In this document: positions 22,437 to 28,700 of the stretch, piece by piece
Layout of the letters: every line of letters begins with the position of its first letter
Position numbering within the stretch: position 1 is the first letter of the stretch
IMG/VR virus record: IMGVR_UViG_3300020175_000015
Coordinates: 1-40,650 of that record
Strand: one strand, 5' to 3'
Length of the DNA stretch: 40,650 bases
DNA from: a virus
Notes under the pieces: model-generated
Told to the model about the DNA's origin: nothing
Database searches by the model: none
Seen by the model: the letters and a program-made list of their open reading frames with translations, nothing else
Translations under genes and position numbers: made by a program

Positions 22437-22624
22437 AAGCATTTGGACGTTGGTGGTACAGGTTTATTAACTACATGATCACATGGCAGCTACATAGGGA
22501 TGCTGTTAAGCACCTAAACAAATTGACAGATAGAGAACTAAGAGACATAGGTCTGACAAGAGGTGAGATAGATCGTATGATCTGGTTTAAAGAAGACAAA
22601 CAGGATAGAGGTACAAAAGAATGA
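22433..22624 (+). CDS. DUF1127 (YjiS-like) protein
   Basis: 63 residues. The C-terminal half LNKLTDRELRDIGLTRGEID (28-47) fits the DUF1127 signature, a short Arg-rich motif common in Alphaproteobacteria. The N-terminal half is aromatic and basic (GRWWYRFINYMITWQL). Host members of this family bind RNA and affect small-RNA turnover and metabolism in Rhodobacter and Agrobacterium. The phage copy is probably host-derived and could redirect RNA decay, but that is inference. Coupled to mazG and nrdJ by ATGA overlaps. Confidence 0.8.
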   Translation: MKAFGRWWYRFINYMITWQLHRDAVKHLNKLTDRELRDIGLTRGEIDRMIWFKEDKQDRGTKE

Positions 22625-24519
22625 GCAACAATTACTTACCAACAGACTACCAATCATTTATACATAAGTCACGTTATGCTAAGTACCTTGAGGGTAAAGG
22701 ACGTGAGTCTTGGAGTGAGACTATAGACAGGTACATGAAGAATGTTGTAGGTGATTTAGTTGATATTGTAACTAAGAAAGAACTAGAGAAAGCTATCCTA
22801 GACTTAGGTGTCATGCCTAGTATGAGGTCACTCATGACAGCAGGTAAGGCTGCAGATCGTGACAATGTTTGTATGTATAACTGTAGCTACTTAGCTGTTG
22901 ATGATGTCAAAGCATTTGATGAAGCTATGTTTATCCTGTTGTGTGGTACTGGTGTAGGGTTCTCAGTTGAACGTCAGTCAGTACAGAAGCTACCTGAAGT
23001 ACCTGAGTTGTTTGACAGTGAGACTAACATCGTAGTCAAGGACAGCAAAGAGGGTTGGGCTAAAGCTTTACGTCAGTTGATTGCATTACTTTATAGTGGT
23101 GAGATACCAACATGGGATGTATCTAAGGTACGTCCAGCAGGTGCAGCTCTCAAGACATTCGGTGGTAGAGCATCAGGTCCTGCACCTCTGGTTGATCTGT
23201 TTAACTTTACCATTGATGTATTCAAAGGCGCACAGAATCGTAAGCTGTCATCCATAGAGTGTCATGACATCATGTGTATGATAGGACAAATCGTTGTGGT
23301 TGGTGGTGTACGTAGATCAGCTATGATCTCTTTGAGTAACTTATCAGATGACAGAATGCGTCATGCTAAGTCAGGCTCATGGTGGGAGAACGATCCACAA
23401 CGTGCTCTAGCTAACAACTCTGTGTCATACACTGAGAAGCCTGACAGTCTATCCTTCATGAGAGAGTGGATGTCTCTTGTTGAGTCAGGGTCAGGAGAAC
23501 GAGGTATCTTCAACAGACAGGCATCTAAGGTACAAGCTGCTAAGAATGGTAGACGTGATGCTGACAGAGAGTTTGGGACCAACCCTTGCAGTGAGATCAT
23601 ACTTAGGCCAGCACAGTTCTGTAACTTAACTGAGGTTGTAGTACGAGCAACAGATAACATTGACACACTGTCTGAGAAGGTACGTCTGGCTACAATCTTA
23701 GGTACTATCCAATCTACATACACTAAGTTCCCTTACCTTCGTAAGATCTGGAAAGATAATACAGAAGAGGAAAGACTGTTGGGTGTGTCACTAACAGGAG
23801 TCATGGATAATCCGTTGATGACCCTGAAGAACAAAGGTTTAGATAAGACACTTGCTCACCTAAAGAAAGTTGCTGTAGATACAAATGCTGAGTGGGCTGA
23901 CCGTCTAGGTATACCAGTATCAACTGCTATAACTTGCAATAAACCTAGTGGTACTGTGTCACAGCTTGTAGATAGTTCTAGTGGGATACATGCTAGACAC
24001 TCTAAGTACTACATCAGGACTGTACGAGGTGACAACAAAGATCCACTGACACAGTTCATGATTGACCAGGGTATACCTAACGAACCTGAAGCATTCAGAC
24101 CTGATCTGACTACAGTGTTTAGTTTCCCTATGAAGGCTCCTACAAATGCTGTAGTTACAGCCGACATGACAGCCATAGAACAACTAGAGATGTGGTTAGC
24201 TTACCAACGTCACTGGTGTGAACACAAACCATCTGTTACTATTAATGTTAAAGGTGACGAATGGTTTGAGGTAGGTGCATTTGTATACAAACACTTTGAT
24301 GAGATGAGTGGTGTGTCATTCTTACCGTTCAACGAACACACATACCAACAAGCACCCTACCAAGAGTGTGACAAAAACAGTTACCTATGGATGTTAGGTA
24401 AGATGCCTAACAGAATTGATTGGTCTAAGGTATCTGAGTATGAGAGTGAAGACAATACATCAGGTAGTCAGACTTTAGCTTGCAGTGGTGACAGTTGTGA
24501 GTTAGTAGACTTAGTTTAA
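22621..24519 (+). CDS. nrdJ: Class II (adenosylcobalamin-dependent) ribonucleoside-triphosphate reductase
   Basis: 632 residues, monomeric type as in Lactobacillus. Key residues visible: Cys88 in YNCSY, the NPCSEI motif with radical Cys323 and Glu325, Cys334 in FCNL as partner of Cys88, and the C-terminal CSGDSC pair (Cys621, Cys626) that re-reduces the active site. It converts NTPs to dNTPs using vitamin B12, which the host must make or import. No oxygen-dependent subunit is needed. The start overlaps the DUF1127 stop (ATGA). This gene type marks the B12-dependent roseophages such as SIO1. Confidence 0.93.
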   Translation: MSNNYLPTDYQSFIHKSRYAKYLEGKGRESWSETIDRYMKNVVGDLVDIVTKKELEKAILDLGVMPSMRSLMTAGKAADRDNVCMYNCSYLAVDDVKAFDEAMFILLCGTGVGFSVERQSVQKLPEVPELFDSETNIVVKDSKEGWAKALRQLIALLYSGEIPTWDVSKVRPAGAALKTFGGRASGPAPLVDLFNFTIDVFKGAQNRKLSSIECHDIMCMIGQIVVVGGVRRSAMISLSNLSDDRMRHAKSGSWWENDPQRALANNSVSYTEKPDSLSFMREWMSLVESGSGERGIFNRQASKVQAAKNGRRDADREFGTNPCSEIILRPAQFCNLTEVVVRATDNIDTLSEKVRLATILGTIQSTYTKFPYLRKIWKDNTEEERLLGVSLTGVMDNPLMTLKNKGLDKTLAHLKKVAVDTNAEWADRLGIPVSTAITCNKPSGTVSQLVDSSSGIHARHSKYYIRTVRGDNKDPLTQFMIDQGIPNEPEAFRPDLTTVFSFPMKAPTNAVVTADMTAIEQLEMWLAYQRHWCEHKPSVTINVKGDEWFEVGAFVYKHFDEMSGVSFLPFNEHTYQQAPYQECDKNSYLWMLGKMPNRIDWSKVSEYESEDNTSGSQTLACSGDSCELVDLV

Positions 24520-24587
24520 TGTTGACTTCAATAGGAATATACATCACAGTAGTACTAGCTCTTGGTTTAATCCAAGGGTTAGTCTAA
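24519..24587 (+). CDS. 22-residue hydrophobic microprotein coupled to nrdJ
   Basis: The ATG shares one base with the nrdJ stop (TAATG) and the frame runs to TAA 24585-24587. The peptide is almost entirely one membrane helix (MLTSIGIYITVVLALGLI and a short tail). Stop-start coupling to a well-expressed gene suggests translation. A role is unknown; it may be a membrane toxin-like or accessory peptide, or simply a decay product. Confidence 0.4.
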   Translation: MLTSIGIYITVVLALGLIQGLV

Positions 24588-24604
24588 AGAAAGGGAAAGA
24601 TATA

Positions 24605-25063
24605 ATGGCTATGATTAAGAGACCGTTCAGCAGAGCATTGTACGAAGCATATGATGGCAAGGCTAAGGACAGACTAGCTGATTACTTAGAGAGTGTAGGT
24701 CACACCATTATCAGTACTAAAGAAGACTTCAATGTTGACGTTGTATCCCAGAAGGGTGACTACACATACTTCAATGAGGCTGAGGTTAAGACAGGATGGA
24801 AGGGTACTTGGAATCCATCATGGGCTGAGATAAGATTACCTGAACGTAAGGGTAGGCTTGTCAACATGTACAAAGACAAAGGTGTCCTTAACTTTTATAT
24901 CTTTAGGGCTGACATGCAGCAAGCATGGAGAATAAAGGATACCCTACTTACACAAGAGGGCTTGAAGGAAGCTAGAGGTAGGTACATTGTCAAGGGTGAG
25001 AAGTTCTTCCACATACCTTACAAAGATGCTGAACTGATTGACCTACAGAAGGAAGCTGCATAA
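24605..25063 (+). CDS. Putative PD-(D/E)xK-type nuclease, conserved phage protein
   Basis: 152 residues. A core with FNVDVVSQKG (43-52), then FNEAEVKTGWKGTW (57-70) and a Pro/Arg-rich strand EIRLPERKGRL, fits the Asp ... Glu-x-Lys layout of small restriction-like nucleases. I recall similar proteins as hypothetical in marine phages. Catalysis is not proven: Asp45 and the EVK triad are the candidates. Placed 17 bases after the microprotein, with AAAGGGAAAGATATA before the ATG, and coupled to the next gene (TAATG). Confidence 0.5.
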   Translation: MAMIKRPFSRALYEAYDGKAKDRLADYLESVGHTIISTKEDFNVDVVSQKGDYTYFNEAEVKTGWKGTWNPSWAEIRLPERKGRLVNMYKDKGVLNFYIFRADMQQAWRIKDTLLTQEGLKEARGRYIVKGEKFFHIPYKDAELIDLQKEAA

Positions 25064-25323
25064 TGGCTAAGTGGAACCTAGATGCTTTACAAGATGAGGT
25101 GCAACCTGACGTTGTCAACCAACCACCACACTACGGTAATGGTAGAATAGAATGCATAGAATATATGAGAGACAATATGGATCACATGATGTTCATGGGA
25201 TACCTAGAGGGTAACTGTAAGAAGTACCTACACAGATTCAGGTACAAGCAAAAACCTTTAGAAGATCTACGTAAAGCTAGATGGTACTTGGATTACCTAA
25301 TAAAGGAAATGGAAGGTGAATAA
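25063..25323 (+). CDS. DUF3310 family protein
   Basis: 86 residues. The signature VNQPPHYGNGRIECIEYM (18-35) followed by YLEGNCKKYLHRFRYK (48-63) and DLRKARWYLDYLI (67-79) matches DUF3310, widespread in phages and sometimes annotated as a nucleotide-kinase-like protein. The biochemical role is unsettled. The start is at the TAATG overlap with the nuclease-like gene, and its own stop overlaps the next start likewise. Confidence 0.8.
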   Translation: MAKWNLDALQDEVQPDVVNQPPHYGNGRIECIEYMRDNMDHMMFMGYLEGNCKKYLHRFRYKQKPLEDLRKARWYLDYLIKEMEGE

Positions 25324-25511
25324 TGTTTACCCCTATTATATTGCTGTGTTACTTGGAGACAACAACCTGTTTAACTTCAACTGACCAGACAGTCTATGAC
25401 AATATGGATGATTGTGAATACAGTTTAAGGATTGGTGTAAGAGAACTACTCACAATCAAAGACTGGAATATAAAAGCATTCCAATGTTTAAGTTGGTACA
25501 TAGACACATAA
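25323..25511 (+). CDS. Small exported or membrane protein, end of the early arm
   Basis: 62 residues. A hydrophobic start (MFTPIILLCYLETTTCLT) could be a weak signal or anchor, followed by an acidic region with Cys residues at 9, 16, 32 and 55. Coupled to DUF3310 by TAATG. It is the last plus-strand gene, six bases before the terminator stem. No family recognised. Confidence 0.5.
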   Translation: MFTPIILLCYLETTTCLTSTDQTVYDNMDDCEYSLRIGVRELLTIKDWNIKAFQCLSWYIDT

Positions 25512-25516
25512 AAATT

Positions 25517-25544
25517 AAGCCCCTTGGATTTCTCCTTGGGGCTT
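25517..25544. terminator. Bidirectional terminator between converging arms
   Basis: AAGCCCC (25517-25523) pairs with GGGGCTT (25538-25544). The plus strand continues TTAACTTTATTTC and the minus strand AATTTTTATG, so both sides have U-rich tails. It separates the rightward replication arm from the leftward lysis and virion arm. Confidence 0.85.
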
Positions 25545-25549
25545 TAACT

Positions 25550-25690
25550 TTATTTCTTTTTCTTCTTAGAATCTTTTAGTGCCTTAGCTGTCGGAGCACC
25601 TTTAGATCCTGGCTTCCTCATCTTCTCACCTGATCCAGATGCTATCCGTTTTCTCTTAGCATGTATGTTTGCCCATAATCCTTTAGCCAT
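25550..25690 (-). CDS. 46-residue basic conserved phage protein
   Basis: Frame from ATG 25690-25688 to TAA at 25550-25552. It begins MAKGLWANIHAKRKRI, continues SGEKMRKPGSKGAPTAKAL and ends in five lysines. I recall very similar short proteins in many marine phages, of unknown function. The ATG shares a base with the upstream gene's stop (TAATG). It is the last gene of the leftward arm. Confidence 0.75.
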   Translation of the reverse strand: MAKGLWANIHAKRKRIASGSGEKMRKPGSKGAPTAKALKDSKKKKK

Positions 25691-25941
25691 TACCACTTCA
25701 CCTTGTTTGCCCAGTAAGCAGCACTCATCTTACCTTTTTTAATGTTCTTAGCATGACGTGCTTTGAATGCTTTGTTTCTAGCTGATCCATCAGGACTACC
25801 TTTGACACCCTTCTGACCGAACCTTATGATCTTCTCCTTACCATTAGCACATGCTTTGACAACATGGGATTTAGTCTTGTGACTAGGTGTAGCCTTAGGA
25901 GAGTTACACTTCATCTTGGCTTTGTTAAGTTTACTTGCCAT
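25690..25941 (-). CDS. Small basic conserved phage protein
   Basis: 83 residues, Lys/Arg/Ala-rich. The C-terminal part (KIIRFGQKGVKGSPDGSARN then KARHAKNI then MSAAYWANKVKW) is a pattern common in marine phages and often next to the 46-residue gene that follows. Function is unknown; charge suggests nucleic-acid or capsid interaction. Four cysteines are present but irregularly spaced. Its ATG follows GAGAATATT. Confidence 0.7.
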   Translation of the reverse strand: MASKLNKAKMKCNSPKATPSHKTKSHVVKACANGKEKIIRFGQKGVKGSPDGSARNKAFKARHAKNIKKGKMSAAYWANKVKW

Positions 25942-25953
25942 AATATTCTCTCA

Positions 25954-26409
25954 TTAGTTTAGTGGATTGTCAACTAAAGAATCATATGCTTTCCATATGT
26001 CATCTATTTCCGTTTGGTATTTGTCAAGCTTATCACCCAAACTATCAGTGATCCCAGTCGATCTCTCAACCTGACTACGTAAGTCAAGCAACTCTTTCTG
26101 TTGTTCCAAGATTGTTTGCATCTGCGTACTAATCGTCGACAACCTAGTGTTAAGCCCTCTAACATCATTATCCTGCACCGCCTGTTCTAGTGTTTGTATT
26201 CTTGAACCGAGTTCTCCTGCCTTAGCATCAAACGAACCTGACTTCTTTACAACTGTTTCTATACCTGACTCAACAGCATAGAACCTTTGTAATGTGTCGT
26301 ATCCGTAATAGATACCTCCACTAAGAGAACCTAGTATGGGCAGGGCAGCAGCTATGTACCACCCTTTGAATGTAAACCCACCAACTTTTACTTCAGCATC
26401 TTCTATCAT
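25954..26409 (-). CDS. Membrane-anchored coiled-coil protein
   Basis: 151 residues: a short cytoplasmic start (1-16), one hydrophobic helix WYIAAALPILGSLSGGIYYG (17-36), then a long heptad-patterned coiled coil from about 45 to 135. The topology (N-in, C-outside) resembles an inner-membrane spanin, and the gene lies in the lysis/envelope cluster. A second spanin-like pair exists at 27779-28256, so its role is uncertain. ATG after AAGGATAGCT. Confidence 0.6.
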   Translation of the reverse strand: MIEDAEVKVGGFTFKGWYIAAALPILGSLSGGIYYGYDTLQRFYAVESGIETVVKKSGSFDAKAGELGSRIQTLEQAVQDNDVRGLNTRLSTISTQMQTILEQQKELLDLRSQVERSTGITDSLGDKLDKYQTEIDDIWKAYDSLVDNPLN

Positions 26410-26417
26410 AGCTATCC

Positions 26418-27245
26418 TTACATACCTGCTGAAGCTGATCCATGTTGTAAGATGTATGATGCAGCTCCGTAGACATCATCAGCATCTCTCATGTCATCTG
26501 TTAGGTAACCATTCCAACCTGTACCGTAACCTGTCTCATCCCATGCAATGACAAATTCATCTATGCTTTGTGTGTATGTGATGGCTGTGTACGAACCGAT
26601 TAGTATGTTGTTGTTAGATGCATATGTATCAATACTAGCTGTCAACTCTGAGTTGTTTGCTGCAGCCATGAATGCACCAGCTTGTTGTGAGTACTCAGCT
26701 ACAGCATCTATAGCATTGTTGTAGTCTTCAACTTCAGCAGCTGATATACTGTACTCATCTGTAGCTATCATCTCTTGTAGTACAACTTGCTCAGGCTTTG
26801 TGTCAGCTTCCTCAGCAAACTCAGCAACAGATGTAGCTGTCATAAGGACAGATGTAGCATCCCCTAAGATGTCAACAGCTTCTACTAAGTTATTCATCGC
26901 AGCTGTGTGCTCTTGGATAAACAACTGATTAGCATTTGTAGCTGTCGCATAGTCATGTGCTAGTACATTATCTCTAGCATCCTCGTAAGCTACCAACATA
27001 GCCTCTGTAACTTTAGATCCGTCAAGTGCACCGTCTACTATGACACCACCAACTTCAGCATAACCTACAGCACCTATACCTAAGTTAATTGACAACTGTA
27101 ATCTATTGTCAATGATACTGATCGTGTTAATTAACGACTGTATCTTCTGATCCCCTGTCTGACTGAAGTCCTCTGCGAGTACTCCTGAACCGTTCACTAA
27201 GACTGCGAGTGTCCCTGCTAGTGTCAGTTTGTTTAATTGTTTCAT
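26418..27245 (-). CDS. Exported protein with signal peptide
   Basis: 275 residues. Signal peptide MKQLNKLTLAGTLAVLVNGS with cleavage probably after VLA (residue 24), then a mostly helical acidic domain. No enzymatic motif. The first 119 bases overlap the previous gene in another frame, so the whole signal peptide is encoded inside that gene's end; a strong AGGA eight bases before the ATG supports this start. It may act in the periplasm or outer membrane, for example in superinfection exclusion, but that is a guess. Confidence 0.65.
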   Translation of the reverse strand: MKQLNKLTLAGTLAVLVNGSGVLAEDFSQTGDQKIQSLINTISIIDNRLQLSINLGIGAVGYAEVGGVIVDGALDGSKVTEAMLVAYEDARDNVLAHDYATATNANQLFIQEHTAAMNNLVEAVDILGDATSVLMTATSVAEFAEEADTKPEQVVLQEMIATDEYSISAAEVEDYNNAIDAVAEYSQQAGAFMAAANNSELTASIDTYASNNNILIGSYTAITYTQSIDEFVIAWDETGYGTGWNGYLTDDMRDADDVYGAASYILQHGSASAGM

Positions 27246-27882
27246 CTGTTAAATCCTCTCCTATACGTAACAGCTTATCCCAAAACTTCTTGTTGCCTTC
27301 GTACCCAACTATAAACACGTCAGGATTTTCTCTATACTTATCTACAGCTTTCTTACCCATCAGTAGTTTACCAGTTATAACATCCATGATAGGGCAAGGT
27401 GTGGATGCTAGTATCATTGCCTTGAATACATTAGGATCGTCACAGATAATACTTATCCCTGAAATCTGTAAACCTAGACCACCTAGTTGTTGTGGTGTAC
27501 CTAAGAGCCTACTATTCTTTCTTCTGTTGCAGTACTCATCTTGTTTCATTGTACCTTGTGAGTAACCAAACAAACTAAGCTGTAGACCTGATGTTGTAGG
27601 TAGCAAACAACTGTCATTACCTCCACCACCCATAACTGTAGGTGCTATACTTGACATAACTGGTGCTGCTTCACCTGCACCTGTAGCATTGTAGTTGTTA
27701 GTCGTACTGTCAGTGTTGTTGTTACTACTTACAGTTGAGTCCTCATAGTTGTTACTGAAGTCACCTAACTCTACATTGTCAGCTAGTGCAATCGTCACCA
27801 AGGACAGTTTTAAAATCAGGATCTTGGCAGAGAAGCTTAGTAGCTGCCTCAGGGTTACCAAGAAGGGAGAGTGTTCGAGCAT
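27127..27882 (-). CDS. Exported Cys-containing protein with signal peptide
   Basis: 251 residues. A long N-terminal hydrophobic stretch (residues 20-34, cleavage likely at ALA before DNVELGDF), then an Asn/Ser/Thr-rich linker, and a body with cysteines at about 91, 117, 146 and 157 that could form disulfides in the periplasm. The C-terminus is Arg/Ser/Asp-rich. Its first 104 bases overlap the lipoprotein gene and its last 119 overlap the next exported gene. The start (ATG 27882, AGAGAAAC upstream) is the only ATG that retains the signal peptide. Confidence 0.6.
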   Translation of the reverse strand: MLEHSPFLVTLRQLLSFSAKILILKLSLVTIALADNVELGDFSNNYEDSTVSSNNNTDSTTNNYNATGAGEAAPVMSSIAPTVMGGGGNDSCLLPTTSGLQLSLFGYSQGTMKQDEYCNRRKNSRLLGTPQQLGGLGLQISGISIICDDPNVFKAMILASTPCPIMDVITGKLLMGKKAVDKYRENPDVFIVGYEGNKKFWDKLLRIGEDLTDETIKQTDTSRDTRSLSERFRSTRRGLQSDRGSEDTVVN

Positions 27883-28000
27883 TTAAGTTTCTCTGACATT
27901 TAGGTTCGTTGTTAGGACAAACAGATGGGTACTCTATGATTGTAGATGAACAACCAGTTAGGATAACTGAGAGTAAGATACATTTACTTATTCTTAGCAT
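27779..28000 (-). CDS. Small lipoprotein, putative outer-membrane spanin
   Basis: 73 residues. A clear lipobox ILTGC at residues 13-17 gives a mature lipoprotein starting at Cys17. It directly overlaps (17 bases) the end of the coiled-coil membrane gene upstream, the usual arrangement of an o-spanin and i-spanin pair, which fuse inner and outer membranes at lysis. Against this, the mature part is not Pro-rich as many o-spanins are and has four extra cysteines. ATG at 28000. Confidence 0.5.
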   Translation of the reverse strand: MLRISKCILLSVILTGCSSTIIEYPSVCPNNEPKCQRNLNARTLSLLGNPEAATKLLCQDPDFKTVLGDDCTS

Positions 28001-28256
28001 TCATAGCTTCCATCATTATACGTATGGACTTAATATTCTCATCTATACGAGCTAAAGTTAGAGCCTGGCCTTGTACTACAGTCTCTAATCTTTCAATACG
28101 TACCTCTTGCCTGAGTATCTCCTTAGTGTTATTCTTTACGTTGTTATCTAAGGATGACACATACCAGACAAGGGCTATGGTTTGACACACTATAGCTACA
28201 ACTAATGTGATGGGTACTGACTTAGAGAGATGCCATTCTGTATCTTTGTTTATCAT
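27984..28256 (-). CDS. Putative inner-membrane spanin
   Basis: 90 residues: a short N-terminus, one membrane helix (VPITLVVAIVCQTIALVWYV, 14-33) and a coiled coil to the C-terminus. That is the layout of an i-spanin, though shorter than most. It follows the holin-like gene (ATGA overlap) and precedes the lipoprotein (17-base overlap). The assignment comes from topology and order, with no sequence signature. Confidence 0.5.
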   Translation of the reverse strand: MINKDTEWHLSKSVPITLVVAIVCQTIALVWYVSSLDNNVKNNTKEILRQEVRIERLETVVQGQALTLARIDENIKSIRIMMEAMNAKNK

Positions 28257-28696
28257 TTAGTAAAACCAGCTCCGAAGTATAGGCCAACTATAGCTGACAC
28301 AATGTGAGTATCTAAAGGTGTTATGACAAAGCCAGATGCAGCTTGCCATCTTACAGTTTCGTTAGCACCAAGTAGCCAGTTAAGTATACCACCCTCTACC
28401 TCAGTGTAACCTACAATTACATTTACTTCAGGGTAGAATACAGCAACTAACTTAGGCAAGACTATGATAGCAAACACAGCAGACAGAGCTATAAGCCTAC
28501 GTGTCCAAGCAAAGTGTTTGTCATTCTTACCAGCCTTACGTGCGTCATCTACAGCACCCCTGTTGAACTCAGCTCTTTGTAGTAGCATCTCGTTCTGTGC
28601 TTGTTTAGCTTTAATGCTTTGACCCCATATGGACATGACCCCACCGAGAACGGTAGAGCCTAGCATTGTGATTAGTTCTAATGGTAATCCAAACAT
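28253..28696 (-). CDS. Putative holin (three membrane helices)
   Basis: 147 residues with hydrophobic segments at about 7-24, 67-87 and 128-144, and a charged helical region between the first two. This resembles the 3-TM holin family known from gene-transfer agents and marine phages. Its place right after the lysozyme-domain virion gene and before the spanin-like pair supports a lysis role. It would form the membrane pore that frees the endolysin activity. ATG follows AGGAGTTAAACAA. Confidence 0.6.
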   Translation of the reverse strand: MFGLPLELITMLGSTVLGGVMSIWGQSIKAKQAQNEMLLQRAEFNRGAVDDARKAGKNDKHFAWTRRLIALSAVFAIIVLPKLVAVFYPEVNVIVGYTEVEGGILNWLLGANETVRWQAASGFVITPLDTHIVSAIVGLYFGAGFTK

Positions 28697-28700
28697 TTGT

